64,000 nt of DNA. It comes from Chryseobacterium flavum. GTDB lineage: Bacteria; Bacteroidota; Bacteroidia; Flavobacteriales; Weeksellaceae. The notes below the pieces were generated by a model. The model had not been told where the DNA came from. It did no database searches and saw only the letters and a list, made by a program, of their open reading frames with translations. The translations under genes and the position numbers were made by a program. Each line of letters begins with the position of its first letter. The stretch's first letter is position 1. Shown one piece after another: positions 44,967 through 54,857 of the stretch. Where the stretch lies: positions 186,001-250,000 of the forward strand of contig NZ_QNUE01000004.1 in assembly GCF_003385595.1 (NCBI RefSeq), written 5' to 3'.

Positions 44967-46085
44967 ATGATAAGAATTCCGGCAAAGTTCATTTTGGTAT
45001 TGATATCTATGTGTCCTGTTGTTGTAATTGCACAGGCTGGAAATATTGGCGTTAATACAGCCCATCCGGGATCAACAATGCATGTCAATGGTTCCCTGGC
45101 TGCAAATTACAAAGCTGTAAATACAAGCATCTACAGTTTGACGGGTGAAGATTTCCATGTAGCTTATAACGGGACGACAAATGCTACTTTTACACTCCCT
45201 CCGGCAGTTTTAGGACAAGGGAATTTTAAAGGTCGTATTTATAGGATTAAGAACAACAGTAATTTTACCCTTACTGTGAATGCGGCAGCACCGGAAACAA
45301 TAAACGGAAGCACAAGTTTGGTTGTGGATGCAAACCAAAGTTTACAGTTGATCAGTACAGGCCTTTCCGGAGCTGATTCCACTTGGGAAATATTGTTGTC
45401 AGGAAGTGGAAACCTAACAGCTGGTAATGGCTTAACTATAACAGGTTCAGATGTTAAACTGGGAGGGACGCTTTCACAGAATACTGAAATTGCTACTTCA
45501 ACAAACAATTTGAGCATTACAGGAACAGGTAAACTACTGATGGGAACAAATGTGGTACCTGCGGGTGGGAACACTGCAAAAGTTATTATTGATAATGGAA
45601 ATACCGGGGGAGCCATTCAGATTAAGGATGGTACACAGCAATTAGGATATGTACTGACAAGTAATGCAGATGGGTTGGCAACGTGGTCCTCCACAGTAAC
45701 AACGGCATTTGCAGATAACTGGACTTCATATAGTGGAACATTGGTTAATCCGTTCACTGCCGGAGTTGGTGGAGGCGGGCTTTCTACAGGAATCCAGGTG
45801 ACTGTTCCTGCCAGAGGATGGTATTTTTTCAGATGTGGTATATCCATCAATTCAGATTGTAATGATTACTTTTTCTATATTAATGGAATCGGTGATGTAT
45901 GGAGAAGCTATTGTGGATCAGCTACAGTGGCTTATATGTTCCCCAGGGATCAGAACAGGGTTTTATATTTTTCCACTCCCGGTACCTATACTGTTTTTGC
46001 AGGAAAGACAAACGGCGTTGTACCCACATCTTTCAATGAAGGTAATCCCAATTTCTATTTAGATTTTGTAAAATTCCAAAATTAA
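44967..46085 (+). CDS. Secreted surface protein, QAGNIGVNT-type paralogue
   Basis: 372 residues from ATG 44967; a longer frame from 44847 adds 40 residues without a better signal. The signal peptide ends VVVIAQA, then GNIGVNTAHPGSTMHVNGSL. Residues about 40-270 are rich in Gly, Asn, Thr and Ser with beta-helix-like strands (TNNLSITGTGKLLMGTN); the C-terminal 130 residues hold a jelly-roll-like domain (ITFSILM-type aromatic strands such as ARGWYFFRCGISINSDCNDY). A terminator follows at 46139. Confidence 0.75.
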   Translation: MIRIPAKFILVLISMCPVVVIAQAGNIGVNTAHPGSTMHVNGSLAANYKAVNTSIYSLTGEDFHVAYNGTTNATFTLPPAVLGQGNFKGRIYRIKNNSNFTLTVNAAAPETINGSTSLVVDANQSLQLISTGLSGADSTWEILLSGSGNLTAGNGLTITGSDVKLGGTLSQNTEIATSTNNLSITGTGKLLMGTNVVPAGGNTAKVIIDNGNTGGAIQIKDGTQQLGYVLTSNADGLATWSSTVTTAFADNWTSYSGTLVNPFTAGVGGGGLSTGIQVTVPARGWYFFRCGISINSDCNDYFFYINGIGDVWRSYCGSATVAYMFPRDQNRVLYFSTPGTYTVFAGKTNGVVPTSFNEGNPNFYLDFVKFQN

Positions 46086-46138
46086 TATTCAACAAAAAAT
46101 ATATTAGTAGTAGTGGTTCTAGAAACATTAGTGATCAG

Positions 46139-46167
46139 CTGCATGGATTGTATTCATGCAGTTTTTT
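46139..46167 (+). terminator. Rho-independent terminator
   Basis: CTGCATG / CATGCAG stem and TTTTTT tail, 53 bases after the surface-protein stop. Confidence 0.8.
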
Positions 46168-46287
46168 AGTTAACGGCATATACCAGGAAGGGGAATTCAG
46201 AATAGAACCTATGGTCTAAAATTTGCATTCAGGTAAGCACCAATTTTTTGCTAAGATCTTATAAATTGTAACCAAAAAACAAATGAT

Positions 46288-46884
46288 ATGAAGATTGATG
46301 AGGATCTGTTGCTCAGTTATGGCGCTATTTATATGGATTATGCTGCAAAGGAAAATATATTTTTTACCGGTCACTATCCAAGGTATTATTTTCAGATTGT
46401 TAAGGGTACTGTTGAACTCAGTAATGTACTTGAGGATGGAAAAGAAATTATCCTTGGTGTGTTTCTGGAAGGAAACAGTTTGGCGGAATCATTATTATTT
46501 ACTGGTCAGCCTTATCCTATGAATGCTGTGGCAAAAACGGATTGTACGGTTTTAAGAATAAGCAGGACCGGTTTTCTCAGACTATTAAAGCATGATCCGG
46601 CAATTACTTTAGGAATGCTGGAACGTCTATCTTCTGATCTTTTTTACCAGTATCATATGCACACGATTGTTGCAGAATCGCAACCGCTTTCAAAAATTAA
46701 GTCTTTATTTGATTTTTATAAGGATTTCATAGGGGTTAATAACGGCAGAGTATTTAAAGTTCCTTTTACCAGGCAGGAAATTGCTAAAATGGTAGGGCTT
46801 CGTGTAGAAACCGTGGTGCGTACCATAAAAAAAATGGAACAGGAATGCCTGCTTACCATCCGGGATCGGAAAATATATTACTGA
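46288..46884 (+). CDS. Crp/Fnr-family transcriptional regulator
   Basis: 198 residues. A beta-roll sensor (about 20-125; IVKGTVELSNVLEDGKEIILGVFLEG) is followed by a winged helix (TRQEIAKMVGLRVETVVRTIKKMEQECLLTI). It has no four-Cys iron-sulfur cluster motif. Gene neighbours give no regulon hint, but the antiporter downstream is in the same direction beyond a terminator. Confidence 0.88.
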   Translation: MKIDEDLLLSYGAIYMDYAAKENIFFTGHYPRYYFQIVKGTVELSNVLEDGKEIILGVFLEGNSLAESLLFTGQPYPMNAVAKTDCTVLRISRTGFLRLLKHDPAITLGMLERLSSDLFYQYHMHTIVAESQPLSKIKSLFDFYKDFIGVNNGRVFKVPFTRQEIAKMVGLRVETVVRTIKKMEQECLLTIRDRKIYY

Positions 46885-46960
46885 AGATCAATTACAATAT
46901 CGGGCAAAATTGATAAAATAACGGACTCATATTATTTTATATAATTGCTTTACTAATCAG

Positions 46961-46990
46961 ATAAGTCTTCTTAGCGGGAGACTTATTTTT
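46961..46990 (+). terminator. Rho-independent terminator
   Basis: ATAAGTCT / AGACTTAT 8-bp stem followed by TTTTGTTTTT, 77 bases after the Crp/Fnr gene. The rest of 46885-47207 shows nothing else. Confidence 0.75.
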
Positions 46991-47207
46991 GTTTTTATGT
47001 TTCTTCAAAACCCTGAGTGCTTACTACCTGTCTGAATGACATAATTTCCTTTCTTCTGACATTTTTTACCGGAGGATACGCTGGTACATACTTTGTAATG
47101 AGGATATTATGATTTGATGATTGACTAAAAAAGCTTTGGGTGAAGTAACCCGGATATATTTCATTTTAGTATTTGCAATAAAATTCTAACCGTTAAATAC
47201 AGAGTAT

Positions 47208-48362
47208 ATGCTTTGGACAGTGTGTGTTTTATGTATGACAACGTTGGGACTGATGTTTTTGCTGAAAAAATTGAATCAGCCCTATCTTATTGCCTATATT
47301 GTCGCAGGAATACTGCTGGGGCCTTATGTCTTCAGACTATTTACAAGGATAGAGGAAGTAGAAGTAGTAGGAGAAATAGGGATATTGCTGCTGATGTTTT
47401 TTATAGGAATGGAAATTAATATTCCAAATAAAAAGACCCTTATTATCAAGCCCATTTTGGCACAAGGGATAAAAATACTGCTGAGTCTTTCCTTTGCTTA
47501 CATTATCGGAAAGTTTGTGGGGCTTGACTATAAAAGCATTGTGCTTATTGCTATACTTTTTATATTTAACAGTACGGCCGTAGTAGTGGAATTTTTAAAA
47601 AAACACGGAACCATAAATACTGCTTTCGGAGTGGTGATTCTAAATATCTTGCTACTGCAGGACCTTCTTCTTGCACCAGCCCTGACTGTACTAAAATTCT
47701 GGAATGGAGCCGTTTTCAGCATTTTTAATTTTATACTGCCTTTTGCTTTTTGTGTTGCTATTTTTTATATTTTCAGAAGAATCAGACACCTCAGGGAAAT
47801 CAAAATTTCTTTTTCTTTTTTAGAAAGTGATCATGATTTGCAGATTTTTTCAGGACTTTTTATTTGTCTGGGATTTGGTCTTCTGGCAGAAGCAATTGGC
47901 ATGAGTGCTGCTTTAGGAAGCTTTATTGCCGGGGTTCTGGTTGGGAAGATGAAGGCATTCCACTGGCTTGAGCATTCACTGATGCCGTTTAAGATTTTCT
48001 TTGTTTCTCTATTTTTTGTATCCATTGGTCTTCGTATGGACCTTCCTTATCTCTGGTCGAACTATAAACTTATTGTTCTGGGCACTTTAGTAGTACTGGT
48101 AAGTAATAGTATGATGTCTGCTATTTTCTTCAGAGCTTTAAACTTCAAATGGAAAGATAGCCTTTACGGAGGTGCATTGTTGTCTCAAACGGGAGAATTT
48201 GGAATTCTTGCATTATCCATTGCTTATAAAACTCATATCGTTGAATATGATCTTTATAAATCAGGATTGGGAATCACCTGTCTGTCTCTGTTGTTTTCTA
48301 CCATATGGATCAGTGCCGGAACCAGCTTTATGACCCGGAGAAGCCATAATCATCATTTATGA
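47208..48362 (+). CDS. Cation:proton antiporter (CPA2/KefB-type membrane domain)
   Basis: 384 residues with about 10-12 hydrophobic segments covering nearly the whole chain. The opening IAYIVAGILLGPYVFRLF and GEIGILLLMFFIGMEINI, FNSTAVVVEFLKKHG and AEAIGMSAALGSFIAGVLVG are typical of the CPA2 family (KefB/KefC-like, glutathione-regulated or Na+/H+ types). The C-terminal TrkA-N regulatory domain found in Kef proteins is absent, so it is a short form. Ion specificity unknown. Confidence 0.92.
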   Translation: MLWTVCVLCMTTLGLMFLLKKLNQPYLIAYIVAGILLGPYVFRLFTRIEEVEVVGEIGILLLMFFIGMEINIPNKKTLIIKPILAQGIKILLSLSFAYIIGKFVGLDYKSIVLIAILFIFNSTAVVVEFLKKHGTINTAFGVVILNILLLQDLLLAPALTVLKFWNGAVFSIFNFILPFAFCVAIFYIFRRIRHLREIKISFSFLESDHDLQIFSGLFICLGFGLLAEAIGMSAALGSFIAGVLVGKMKAFHWLEHSLMPFKIFFVSLFFVSIGLRMDLPYLWSNYKLIVLGTLVVLVSNSMMSAIFFRALNFKWKDSLYGGALLSQTGEFGILALSIAYKTHIVEYDLYKSGLGITCLSLLFSTIWISAGTSFMTRRSHNHHL

Positions 48363-48504
48363 AATACTTAAGTTATCAAACAATATAATTATGACCAGTA
48401 TCATAAAAAGACAAGGTCATTTATCACCATCTTTGGAATAATAAAAACAACTGATTTCCATGAAATAAGTACATCATAAGTTTTATACCTTAAAATATAC
48501 TATT

Positions 48505-48738
48505 ATGAAAGACTTATTTTATTATTCCTTTATTGGAAAAAGAAAAGACCAGGTGATACGCTTTTTTAAAAAAAGGTACAGCCACGTATTGAGAGTAAAA
48601 GATAACTGGATTCGTATTACCATTAATCAATGGTATAAGACACAGACAATATCCTGCCTGATGAGGAATGGTTTGGTAACCATGATCATAGTTAGAACCG
48701 TAGTTTTCCCGTTCTACGAGAAATATACAGCTTTCTAA
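48505..48738 (+). CDS. Small basic protein of unknown function
   Basis: 77 residues, ATG 48505, rich in Lys/Arg (RKDQVIRFFKKRYSHVLRVKDNW) with a hydrophobic C-terminal stretch (GLVTMIIVRTVVFPFY). No family recognised. Upstream spacing and codon use look acceptable for a real gene, but no terminator or partner supports it. Confidence 0.45.
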   Translation: MKDLFYYSFIGKRKDQVIRFFKKRYSHVLRVKDNWIRITINQWYKTQTISCLMRNGLVTMIIVRTVVFPFYEKYTAF

Positions 48739-48897
48739 TCTGTATATAATACAATAAAGAGATGATAGATGTACCGAACATTTCAGAAGGAACAGCCTGA
48801 CTATAATTGAAGGTGCAGCTTAAAGTGATGAATGGTAATTTAAAAATTATTTGATACAGCATTAAAAAGGTATCAACAACTGTTAAAATTTACCATT

Positions 48898-50391
48898 ATG
48901 AAAGCAAAAAGAATTTTTTTTAGAAGTAAGTATATTGCTTTGCTTCTAATTGTTGCCATGATATTTCCGGCAGCGGCACAAGTGGGTATTAATACAACGA
49001 CCCCTGATCCAAGCTCCATTTTAGATCTCAATTCGACAACCCGCGGATTACTTGCCCCGCGGATGACTACTGCTCAAAGGACAGCAATTACCTCTCCAGC
49101 CGATGGACTTTTGGTATATGATACGACCCAAAAACAGTTTTACTACTACACGGCCGGCTCTGCAACCTGGTCACCTGTAGGAAGTAATGTCTCAGAGAGA
49201 TTGAATTTTAAAAGAATTAAATCTACCGATGTACTGGCTACGGTACTTGCCGCGGAATTAAGTGCAGGGGGAGGTACAAAATATTTGCTGAATGCAAATA
49301 CGTTGTATGAAATCAACGGACAAATTGTTTTTGACCGTCCTATTGAACTCAACAATGCATACATACATGGACTTGATACAAATAATGATATTATTGTGCG
49401 GACGAGTGGGAACATTTTTGAAGGAGCAACAGGAGGAAGTATCAGAAGTGTTACGCTGAGTGCAGCTTCAGGAAGTGTCTTTAATCTGTCCGGAACACCA
49501 ACACAGAATCTCATTTTCCGGGACAGTGTAGTAGCCAATTCAAGTAATGTAGGGACGGTTTCCGGCTTAGGACTCGTATTTTTCAGTATTATCCAGTTTA
49601 CCGGTAATGCGAACGGAATTACCTATAATAATATTGGCCAGCTTTTACTCAGTAATATGGGATGGACGGCAAATAATTCAGGGACTTATGAAAAACTGAC
49701 CGGCACGTTTACCTCAGTAGAAAAACAAGGCGGCTTTAGCCAGGTGAATGGTTCGGCAACCGGCTTTGATGTATCAACAAGCGGGTTAACCATTACGGGA
49801 GATGCAGTGATGGAATCAGTGGTTTTCACAGGAACCAATACAGCAGGATATATTAAACCATATACTACAGGAACTTATCCCGGATACAATTTCAACAACA
49901 GCTGGACGGTAAGAGCAGCAGGAATTCCGACGGAAGCAGATACGAATGCGGTGGGAGACTTTTCAGTAGATTATGCTGTAGGCACAGGTATAGGAGTTAG
50001 TTTTAATAGTTCAAATCCTAGTAATATTGTAAAAATAGGGACTTCAAGCTCTGTTTCTACCTCATCAAACCTGTTCCGCTTTTCAACAGACGGAGTTCCT
50101 AACAGGCTGAAGTATTTAGGTAAGAAGAAAAGGATTTTTCAGATAACCGGCTCGGTTTCGTTCCAGGTACCTGCATCAGGAACGTATATCATTTATATTG
50201 CTAAAAATGGAACTGCCCTCAGTCAATATAAAATATACGGAAGGGGTTCAGCTGTCAATGATATTGTCGTATTACCGATTAATGGAACAACTGAGTTATC
50301 CTCCAATGATTATATTGAAATATTTGCACAACGTTACACCGGAATCATAGGAGATATTGTAGTTCCTAATATGACGATAACGATTAAGTAG
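48898..50391 (+). CDS. Secreted surface protein, QVGINT-type paralogue
   Basis: 497 residues. The signal peptide ends MIFPAAA, then QVGINTTTPDPSSILDLNSTTRGLLAPRMTTAQ and DGLLVYDTTQKQFYYYTAGSATW, the clearest copy of the common module (about 25-95). The middle is a long Gly/Asn/Thr-rich beta region (about 130-400) and the end (about 400-497) a compact beta domain. No anchoring segment or T9SS-type end. A strong terminator follows at 50558. Confidence 0.8.
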   Translation: MKAKRIFFRSKYIALLLIVAMIFPAAAQVGINTTTPDPSSILDLNSTTRGLLAPRMTTAQRTAITSPADGLLVYDTTQKQFYYYTAGSATWSPVGSNVSERLNFKRIKSTDVLATVLAAELSAGGGTKYLLNANTLYEINGQIVFDRPIELNNAYIHGLDTNNDIIVRTSGNIFEGATGGSIRSVTLSAASGSVFNLSGTPTQNLIFRDSVVANSSNVGTVSGLGLVFFSIIQFTGNANGITYNNIGQLLLSNMGWTANNSGTYEKLTGTFTSVEKQGGFSQVNGSATGFDVSTSGLTITGDAVMESVVFTGTNTAGYIKPYTTGTYPGYNFNNSWTVRAAGIPTEADTNAVGDFSVDYAVGTGIGVSFNSSNPSNIVKIGTSSSVSTSSNLFRFSTDGVPNRLKYLGKKKRIFQITGSVSFQVPASGTYIIYIAKNGTALSQYKIYGRGSAVNDIVVLPINGTTELSSNDYIEIFAQRYTGIIGDIVVPNMTITIK

Positions 50392-50557
50392 GGTCAATTA
50401 TTTAGCCTTCCTGTCATATTGAGTCTGTTAATTAATCCGGCCAGCTGGCGGGTTGAATTGAAAATTTGTTTTATACAAAGAGCCAACAAAGCACTGCCAG
50501 ACTAAAAAATGATCAGTTTTTTACCTGTTTCATTTATTATCAACAACAAAATGATAA

Positions 50558-50587
50558 GAGACTGTTTCAAAAAGACAGTCTTTTTTG
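50558..50587 (+). terminator. Rho-independent terminator
   Basis: GACTGT / ACAGTC core stem extended by weak pairs, with TTTTTT tail, 170 bases after the surface-protein stop. Confidence 0.65.
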
Positions 50588-50620
50588 ATTTTATTTTATT
50601 TAGAATTAATCAAAATAATA

Positions 50621-50628
50621 TATCTTTG
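50621..50628 (+). promoter_or_regulatory. Candidate -7 box for the TonB receptor
   Basis: TATCTTTG matches TAnnTTTG, 51 bases before the ATG; TTTAG occurs 17 bases further upstream as a possible -33 partner. Iron control by Fur is possible for such a gene but no clear Fur box was found. Confidence 0.5.
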
Positions 50629-50678
50629 CTTCCATTAATTAAAACAGGTATAAAAAGTTACCGGACTATTTACAAACA

Positions 50679-53024
50679 ATGAAAGTTAATCAATGCAGCA
50701 TGGCCAGATTGGCGGCCATACTATTATATTGTTCTTATTCGTTATCTTCAACAGTTTCCGCAGAGGTAACCTCTGTTTATAAAAAAAACTCATCTGTATA
50801 TTTATTCCAGTTGCAACAAAAAGGAGCTATCTTTGGACGTATTGTCAACGAACAGGGTATTCCTTTGGCCAATGCAAATGTTCAGTTAGCCGGAGCAGGA
50901 AAGACCAGTACTGACAAGGATGGATATTTCAAATTTGAAAATATCAATTATGGAAAATATAATTTGGTAATAAGTTCAGAAGGGTTTGAAAACATCATCT
51001 ATGAAGTTGAGGTGACCGAAGAGCAACATCAGTTTGCTGAACCATTTGTTATGCAGACAACGCGGCGGCATCTGGATGAAGTTGTTGTGACAGCAAGCAG
51101 GCTGGCAGAACATATTGACGAAGTTCCTTCATCAGTCACTTATATCGGAGGAAAGACACTTGATCAGCAAAGGCAGATTAACGATAACCTGCCCTCTATC
51201 CTGATGCAAAAAGTGCCCAGTATTTCACCCAGTGAAGAAAGCCAGAATAACTTTATTGCCAAGATTCGCGGACGTAATTTCCTTGTCCTGATTGATGGTA
51301 TCCCGCAATCTACCCCTTTACGTAACGGCGGACGTGATCTCCGAACAATTGATGCCAGCGCCATAGATCATATAGAGGTTATCAATGGAGCTACAGCGAT
51401 GTATGGTAATGGGGCTGCAGGCGGTGTGATAAACTATATTACTAAAAAGCCTAAGAAAGGTAAAAAACTTAGTTCGTCCACTTATCTCAATAATTCATTA
51501 AACCTGGTAAAACCAGCGGAAACTTATGGTTACAATATTGCACAGGTCTTCTCGGGGCAGATTGGCAAATGGGATTATGTTTTACAGGGCAAGATGGGGC
51601 GAACAGGGGTGGTAAGGAGCGCTGATGGAGTAGTAGTAAGCCCATTTTACGGGCTTGGTGAGACAAAGTCTTATAACGCATTGGCTAAGATCGGCTATCA
51701 AATTGCGCCGGATCATCATATAGAATTGATGGGAAACTATTATCGCAGTGTACAGGACAGCAAGTATGCAGGTACAACGGGCATCTTTGGGCAATCGCCG
51801 GCGATTGGTATTCCGTCCGATGCAGCCACTAACGGAGGCACTCCTTATAATAAAGCACTCCATTTAAAATATGACGGGCAGTATGGGAAAACGGCAGCAA
51901 ACCTGAGCCTGTATTATGAAGATATGAATACAGTTTTTGAAACTTATAATCAGAATTATTCCGATCATAAAGGAGCAAGGCTTAACTTCAACACCCCTTT
52001 CCAATTGGGCAGCTTCTCTAAAATTTCGCTGATTTATGGTTTGGACCTGTTGAAGGATCATACAGTACAGAAAACTCTGAAAGACGAATTGGTTACACCG
52101 GATATGAATATGAACAATTTTGCTCTTTATCTGCAGAGTAAATTAAATATAGGTGCAGACTGGATTCTAAAGGGAGGAGTACGCTATGAAAATATACGGT
52201 TTAAGGTAGGTGATCTGACTAAGAACGGTAAACTAACTGCCGGTGAAAATAATAATTCGGATGCATTTGTATTTAATATAGCAACTCGGTATAATAAATA
52301 TAATTACATACAGCCCTTTGCTTCTTTTTCGCAGGGGTATTCCATTGGTGATGTGGGGCTTATTCTGCGTAATGGTGTACCATTGAGCCAGATTGACCCC
52401 AAACCAGTTGTAGTCAATAATTTTGAATTGGGTATAAACGGTAAGTTATCAATATGGGATTATCAGCTGACAGGCTATTACAGTACTTCCAGGAAAGGGA
52501 CTAATTTCGCTGAAACCTCTACACCGGGTAATTATGAGCTGATTCAGGTTCCACAGCGTATTTATGGAGTGGAATTTGTCGCAAATGTAAAACCTGTTCG
52601 GTGGCTGTCCATCGGAACGGTGCTGGGCTATATGGATGGCCGTCAGGATCTGAAGAATGAAGGAAACTTTAAAGACAAGCTGGACAATTCTATAATTTCC
52701 CCTTTCAAAATTAATTTGAATGTTGATTTTAAGCTGACGGAGCAATGGAATGTCTATGTGCAATACCTGCATCTGGGTGGAAGGGACGTCTTTCCTGCTG
52801 AAGCCTATAATTATGGAAAATATCCAGTTTCAGGTTATAACCTTGTTGATTTCCAGACCCGATATAAATATCAAAAATTTACTTTTCTATTCTCAGTTAA
52901 TAATCTGTTCAATGCTGATTATTACCCTATTCATGCCGAAGTACGTGGCGCAACCAATGAAGGTCGCTATTACATTAAGGGATCAGGAACTACAGCAAAT
53001 CTGGGAATACAGTTTGATCTGTAA
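50679..53024 (+). CDS. TonB-dependent receptor
   Basis: 781 residues. A signal region is followed by a carboxypeptidase-regulatory-like domain (about 45-125: IFGRIVNEQGIPLANANVQLAG...GYFKFENI), the TonB box region DEVVVTASR, the plug (about 135-260: FIAKIRGRNFLVLIDGIPQ, INGATAMYGNGAAGGVINYITKKP) and a 22-strand barrel ending NLGIQFDL. The plug pattern and barrel are those of iron-siderophore receptors (FecA/FhuA-like) rather than SusC, which would be about 1000 residues. No siderophore or SusD gene is adjacent. A terminator follows at 53101. Confidence 0.92.
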   Translation: MKVNQCSMARLAAILLYCSYSLSSTVSAEVTSVYKKNSSVYLFQLQQKGAIFGRIVNEQGIPLANANVQLAGAGKTSTDKDGYFKFENINYGKYNLVISSEGFENIIYEVEVTEEQHQFAEPFVMQTTRRHLDEVVVTASRLAEHIDEVPSSVTYIGGKTLDQQRQINDNLPSILMQKVPSISPSEESQNNFIAKIRGRNFLVLIDGIPQSTPLRNGGRDLRTIDASAIDHIEVINGATAMYGNGAAGGVINYITKKPKKGKKLSSSTYLNNSLNLVKPAETYGYNIAQVFSGQIGKWDYVLQGKMGRTGVVRSADGVVVSPFYGLGETKSYNALAKIGYQIAPDHHIELMGNYYRSVQDSKYAGTTGIFGQSPAIGIPSDAATNGGTPYNKALHLKYDGQYGKTAANLSLYYEDMNTVFETYNQNYSDHKGARLNFNTPFQLGSFSKISLIYGLDLLKDHTVQKTLKDELVTPDMNMNNFALYLQSKLNIGADWILKGGVRYENIRFKVGDLTKNGKLTAGENNNSDAFVFNIATRYNKYNYIQPFASFSQGYSIGDVGLILRNGVPLSQIDPKPVVVNNFELGINGKLSIWDYQLTGYYSTSRKGTNFAETSTPGNYELIQVPQRIYGVEFVANVKPVRWLSIGTVLGYMDGRQDLKNEGNFKDKLDNSIISPFKINLNVDFKLTEQWNVYVQYLHLGGRDVFPAEAYNYGKYPVSGYNLVDFQTRYKYQKFTFLFSVNNLFNADYYPIHAEVRGATNEGRYYIKGSGTTANLGIQFDL

Positions 53025-53100
53025 ATTTTATCAGTTAAGACCGGTCCGGTTAGTAATAATCGGGCTGATATATACTGAATAAAAGTAATATTAAGTTTTG

Positions 53101-53124
53101 CCTGATAATCTTATCAGGTTTCTT
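53101..53124 (+). terminator. Rho-independent terminator
   Basis: Perfect 8-bp stem CCTGATAA / TTATCAGG with TTTCTT tail, 76 bases after the receptor stop. Confidence 0.82.
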
Positions 53125-53255
53125 ACGCTCATTGCCGATTGTTTTGCAGTACCTCTAAGGTAAGGTTTTCATGCGGCCGGTTTCTAAAATTACCGGTAAT
53201 GGAATTAAGCCGCTGATCAGGCTCCGGTCTGCCTAAAGTGTTGGAAGTCCAAAAT

Positions 53256-53810
53256 CTAAAAATCTAAAGTTTTTAGCATTGAAAAATGTCTTGCACCAAC
53301 CAAGTTTAAAATATCAGGTGGAACATGATCCTTAGCGAAAAAAGACTGGACTTCTTTTTCGTTCATATCCCTTTTGAAATTAGGGAGTTCAATGGGTGTC
53401 CAATAATTTAATGCCCCGTTCTTTATCCCTACGTCCTCTGAAAAATATAAATACTGTTCTTTAAATCTGATCTCAAAGTCAAACCCATAATGATCAGTAA
53501 ATATATTGGTAGCCTCTATATGGTCTGTTGAATAAACAGCTTCATCATAAAACTCATCAAAGATTAATTTCACGTGATTTACCTTATCATTAACCGCATA
53601 CTTCCAGAATATTTCTTTTACATCTTTAAAAATCAGATATGAAAAATCTAATTTATCATATTTTTTTAATGTAGTGGATTGAGAACAGATATCAAATATT
53701 TCAAGGTTTATATACGGTATAATAAGATGATTACCAAAAAAATACATCTCTTTATTGTATGACTCAGAAGTATTTACCTCAAATAGAGTGTCTATGTTAT
53801 TAATGATCAT
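53256..53810 (-). CDS. Protein of unknown function
   Basis: 184 residues from ATG 53810 (MIINNIDTLFEV); the frame extends to a TTG at 53882, a weaker choice. Soluble, no signal peptide, rich in aromatic residues and charged pairs (DKLDFSYLIFKDVKEIFWKYAV, ATNIFTDHYGFDFEIRF). The size and acidic, aromatic composition would fit an immunity protein of a toxin system, but no toxin gene is adjacent, so no function is assigned. Confidence 0.6.
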   Translation of the reverse strand: MIINNIDTLFEVNTSESYNKEMYFFGNHLIIPYINLEIFDICSQSTTLKKYDKLDFSYLIFKDVKEIFWKYAVNDKVNHVKLIFDEFYDEAVYSTDHIEATNIFTDHYGFDFEIRFKEQYLYFSEDVGIKNGALNYWTPIELPNFKRDMNEKEVQSFFAKDHVPPDILNLVGARHFSMLKTLDF

Positions 53811-54018
53811 ATGATTTCTTTTTAATGATTCATTATTATATTTTTTGTCAGTGTTCCATAATGGGTTTCCAAATCGTTCCAAAATATAATATAAAGTTAC
53901 TAATATGCTGTAAGATAGATATACTTTTTCATGTATGCTTGTCTGAATTTTAACTTTTCCGGGATAACCCAGGATGCAATACTATTTTTTTGTAATTTTA
54001 AATTTATAATCTCAAGGC

Positions 54019-54771
54019 ATGTTCAGAAAATTTAATCTTACGTTATTGTTTTTCTTTTTGTTGATCTCTTGTGAAAGGGACAGTGAGTTCAGCAACGATC
54101 CGGGGGATTATAATCATACCCGTTCAGTAGGTTCATCTTCAAATGATCTGCTGAATAATAGCAAATATAATGCTTTAGTTATTGAAATACTCTATATGCC
54201 GGGATATGCACCTAATGCCAATGCCATATCGCTGGTTAAAAACTTTCTTTCAACATTTCTTAATAAAGAAGGAGGAATAAGTATTATACAAAAAGAAATT
54301 GCAGGAGCATCTACTTCCGGTTTATCAGCGGAGGAAATCAGATCAATTGAAAATTCAAACCGGACGTCCTTTACCAGTGGATCTGTGATGGCTGTGAGTA
54401 TTATTTATACCAATGGACAATATTCAGATAATGCGAATACATTGGGAATAGCCTATCGCAATACGTCTATTGCTTTGTTAGGAAAAACGATTCATGATAA
54501 TTCAGGAGGCTTCGGGCAGGTTAGCAGAACAAAGCTTGAAGCTACGGTACTGGAACATGAACTTGGCCATTTACTAGGACTTGTTGATTTGGGATCTCAG
54601 ATGCAGGCCAATCATAAAGACACTGCCCATGGAAATCACTGTGACAATAAGAATTGTTTAATGTACTATGCTTCAGAAACTACAGATATCTTGGGCTTCC
54701 TTAACACCAACAACATTCCTCAGCTTGATTCCAATTGTAAGGCTGATTTAAAGGCAAACGGAGGAAAATAG
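54019..54771 (+). CDS. Metzincin-like zinc-protease lipoprotein
   Basis: 250 residues. The lipobox is LLISC (Cys 18). The zinc site LEHELGHLLGLVDLG (about 179-192) has the form HExxHxxGxxD, with Asp in the third position as in snapalysin-type metzincins, and a Met-turn-like CLMYY follows about 25 residues later. A cluster HGNHCDNKNC between them supplies extra Cys and His. It is a candidate secreted or outer-membrane protease. Convergent with the NTF2-like gene. Confidence 0.8.
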   Translation: MFRKFNLTLLFFFLLISCERDSEFSNDPGDYNHTRSVGSSSNDLLNNSKYNALVIEILYMPGYAPNANAISLVKNFLSTFLNKEGGISIIQKEIAGASTSGLSAEEIRSIENSNRTSFTSGSVMAVSIIYTNGQYSDNANTLGIAYRNTSIALLGKTIHDNSGGFGQVSRTKLEATVLEHELGHLLGLVDLGSQMQANHKDTAHGNHCDNKNCLMYYASETTDILGFLNTNNIPQLDSNCKADLKANGGK

Positions 54772-54829
54772 AGCTTTTGGACATGGAATTGCGTAAACAT
54801 TTGCCATTATTTATTTTATAACCTTTTTC

Positions 54830-54857
54830 AAAAGACCCCGTTATAAAATCAGGGGTC
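54830..54857 (-). terminator. Terminator of the NTF2-like gene
   Basis: GACCCC / GGGGTC stem with TTTTGAAAAA on the minus side; it overlaps the stop codon at 54856. Probably also limits transcription from the plus side. Confidence 0.6.

Noticed and set aside
50679..53024. SusC-type polysaccharide receptor
   Set aside because: Only 781 residues, no SusD partner, and the plug resembles siderophore receptors.
53256..53810. Immunity protein of a contact-dependent toxin
   Set aside because: Composition would fit, but no toxin, Rhs or T6SS gene is nearby.
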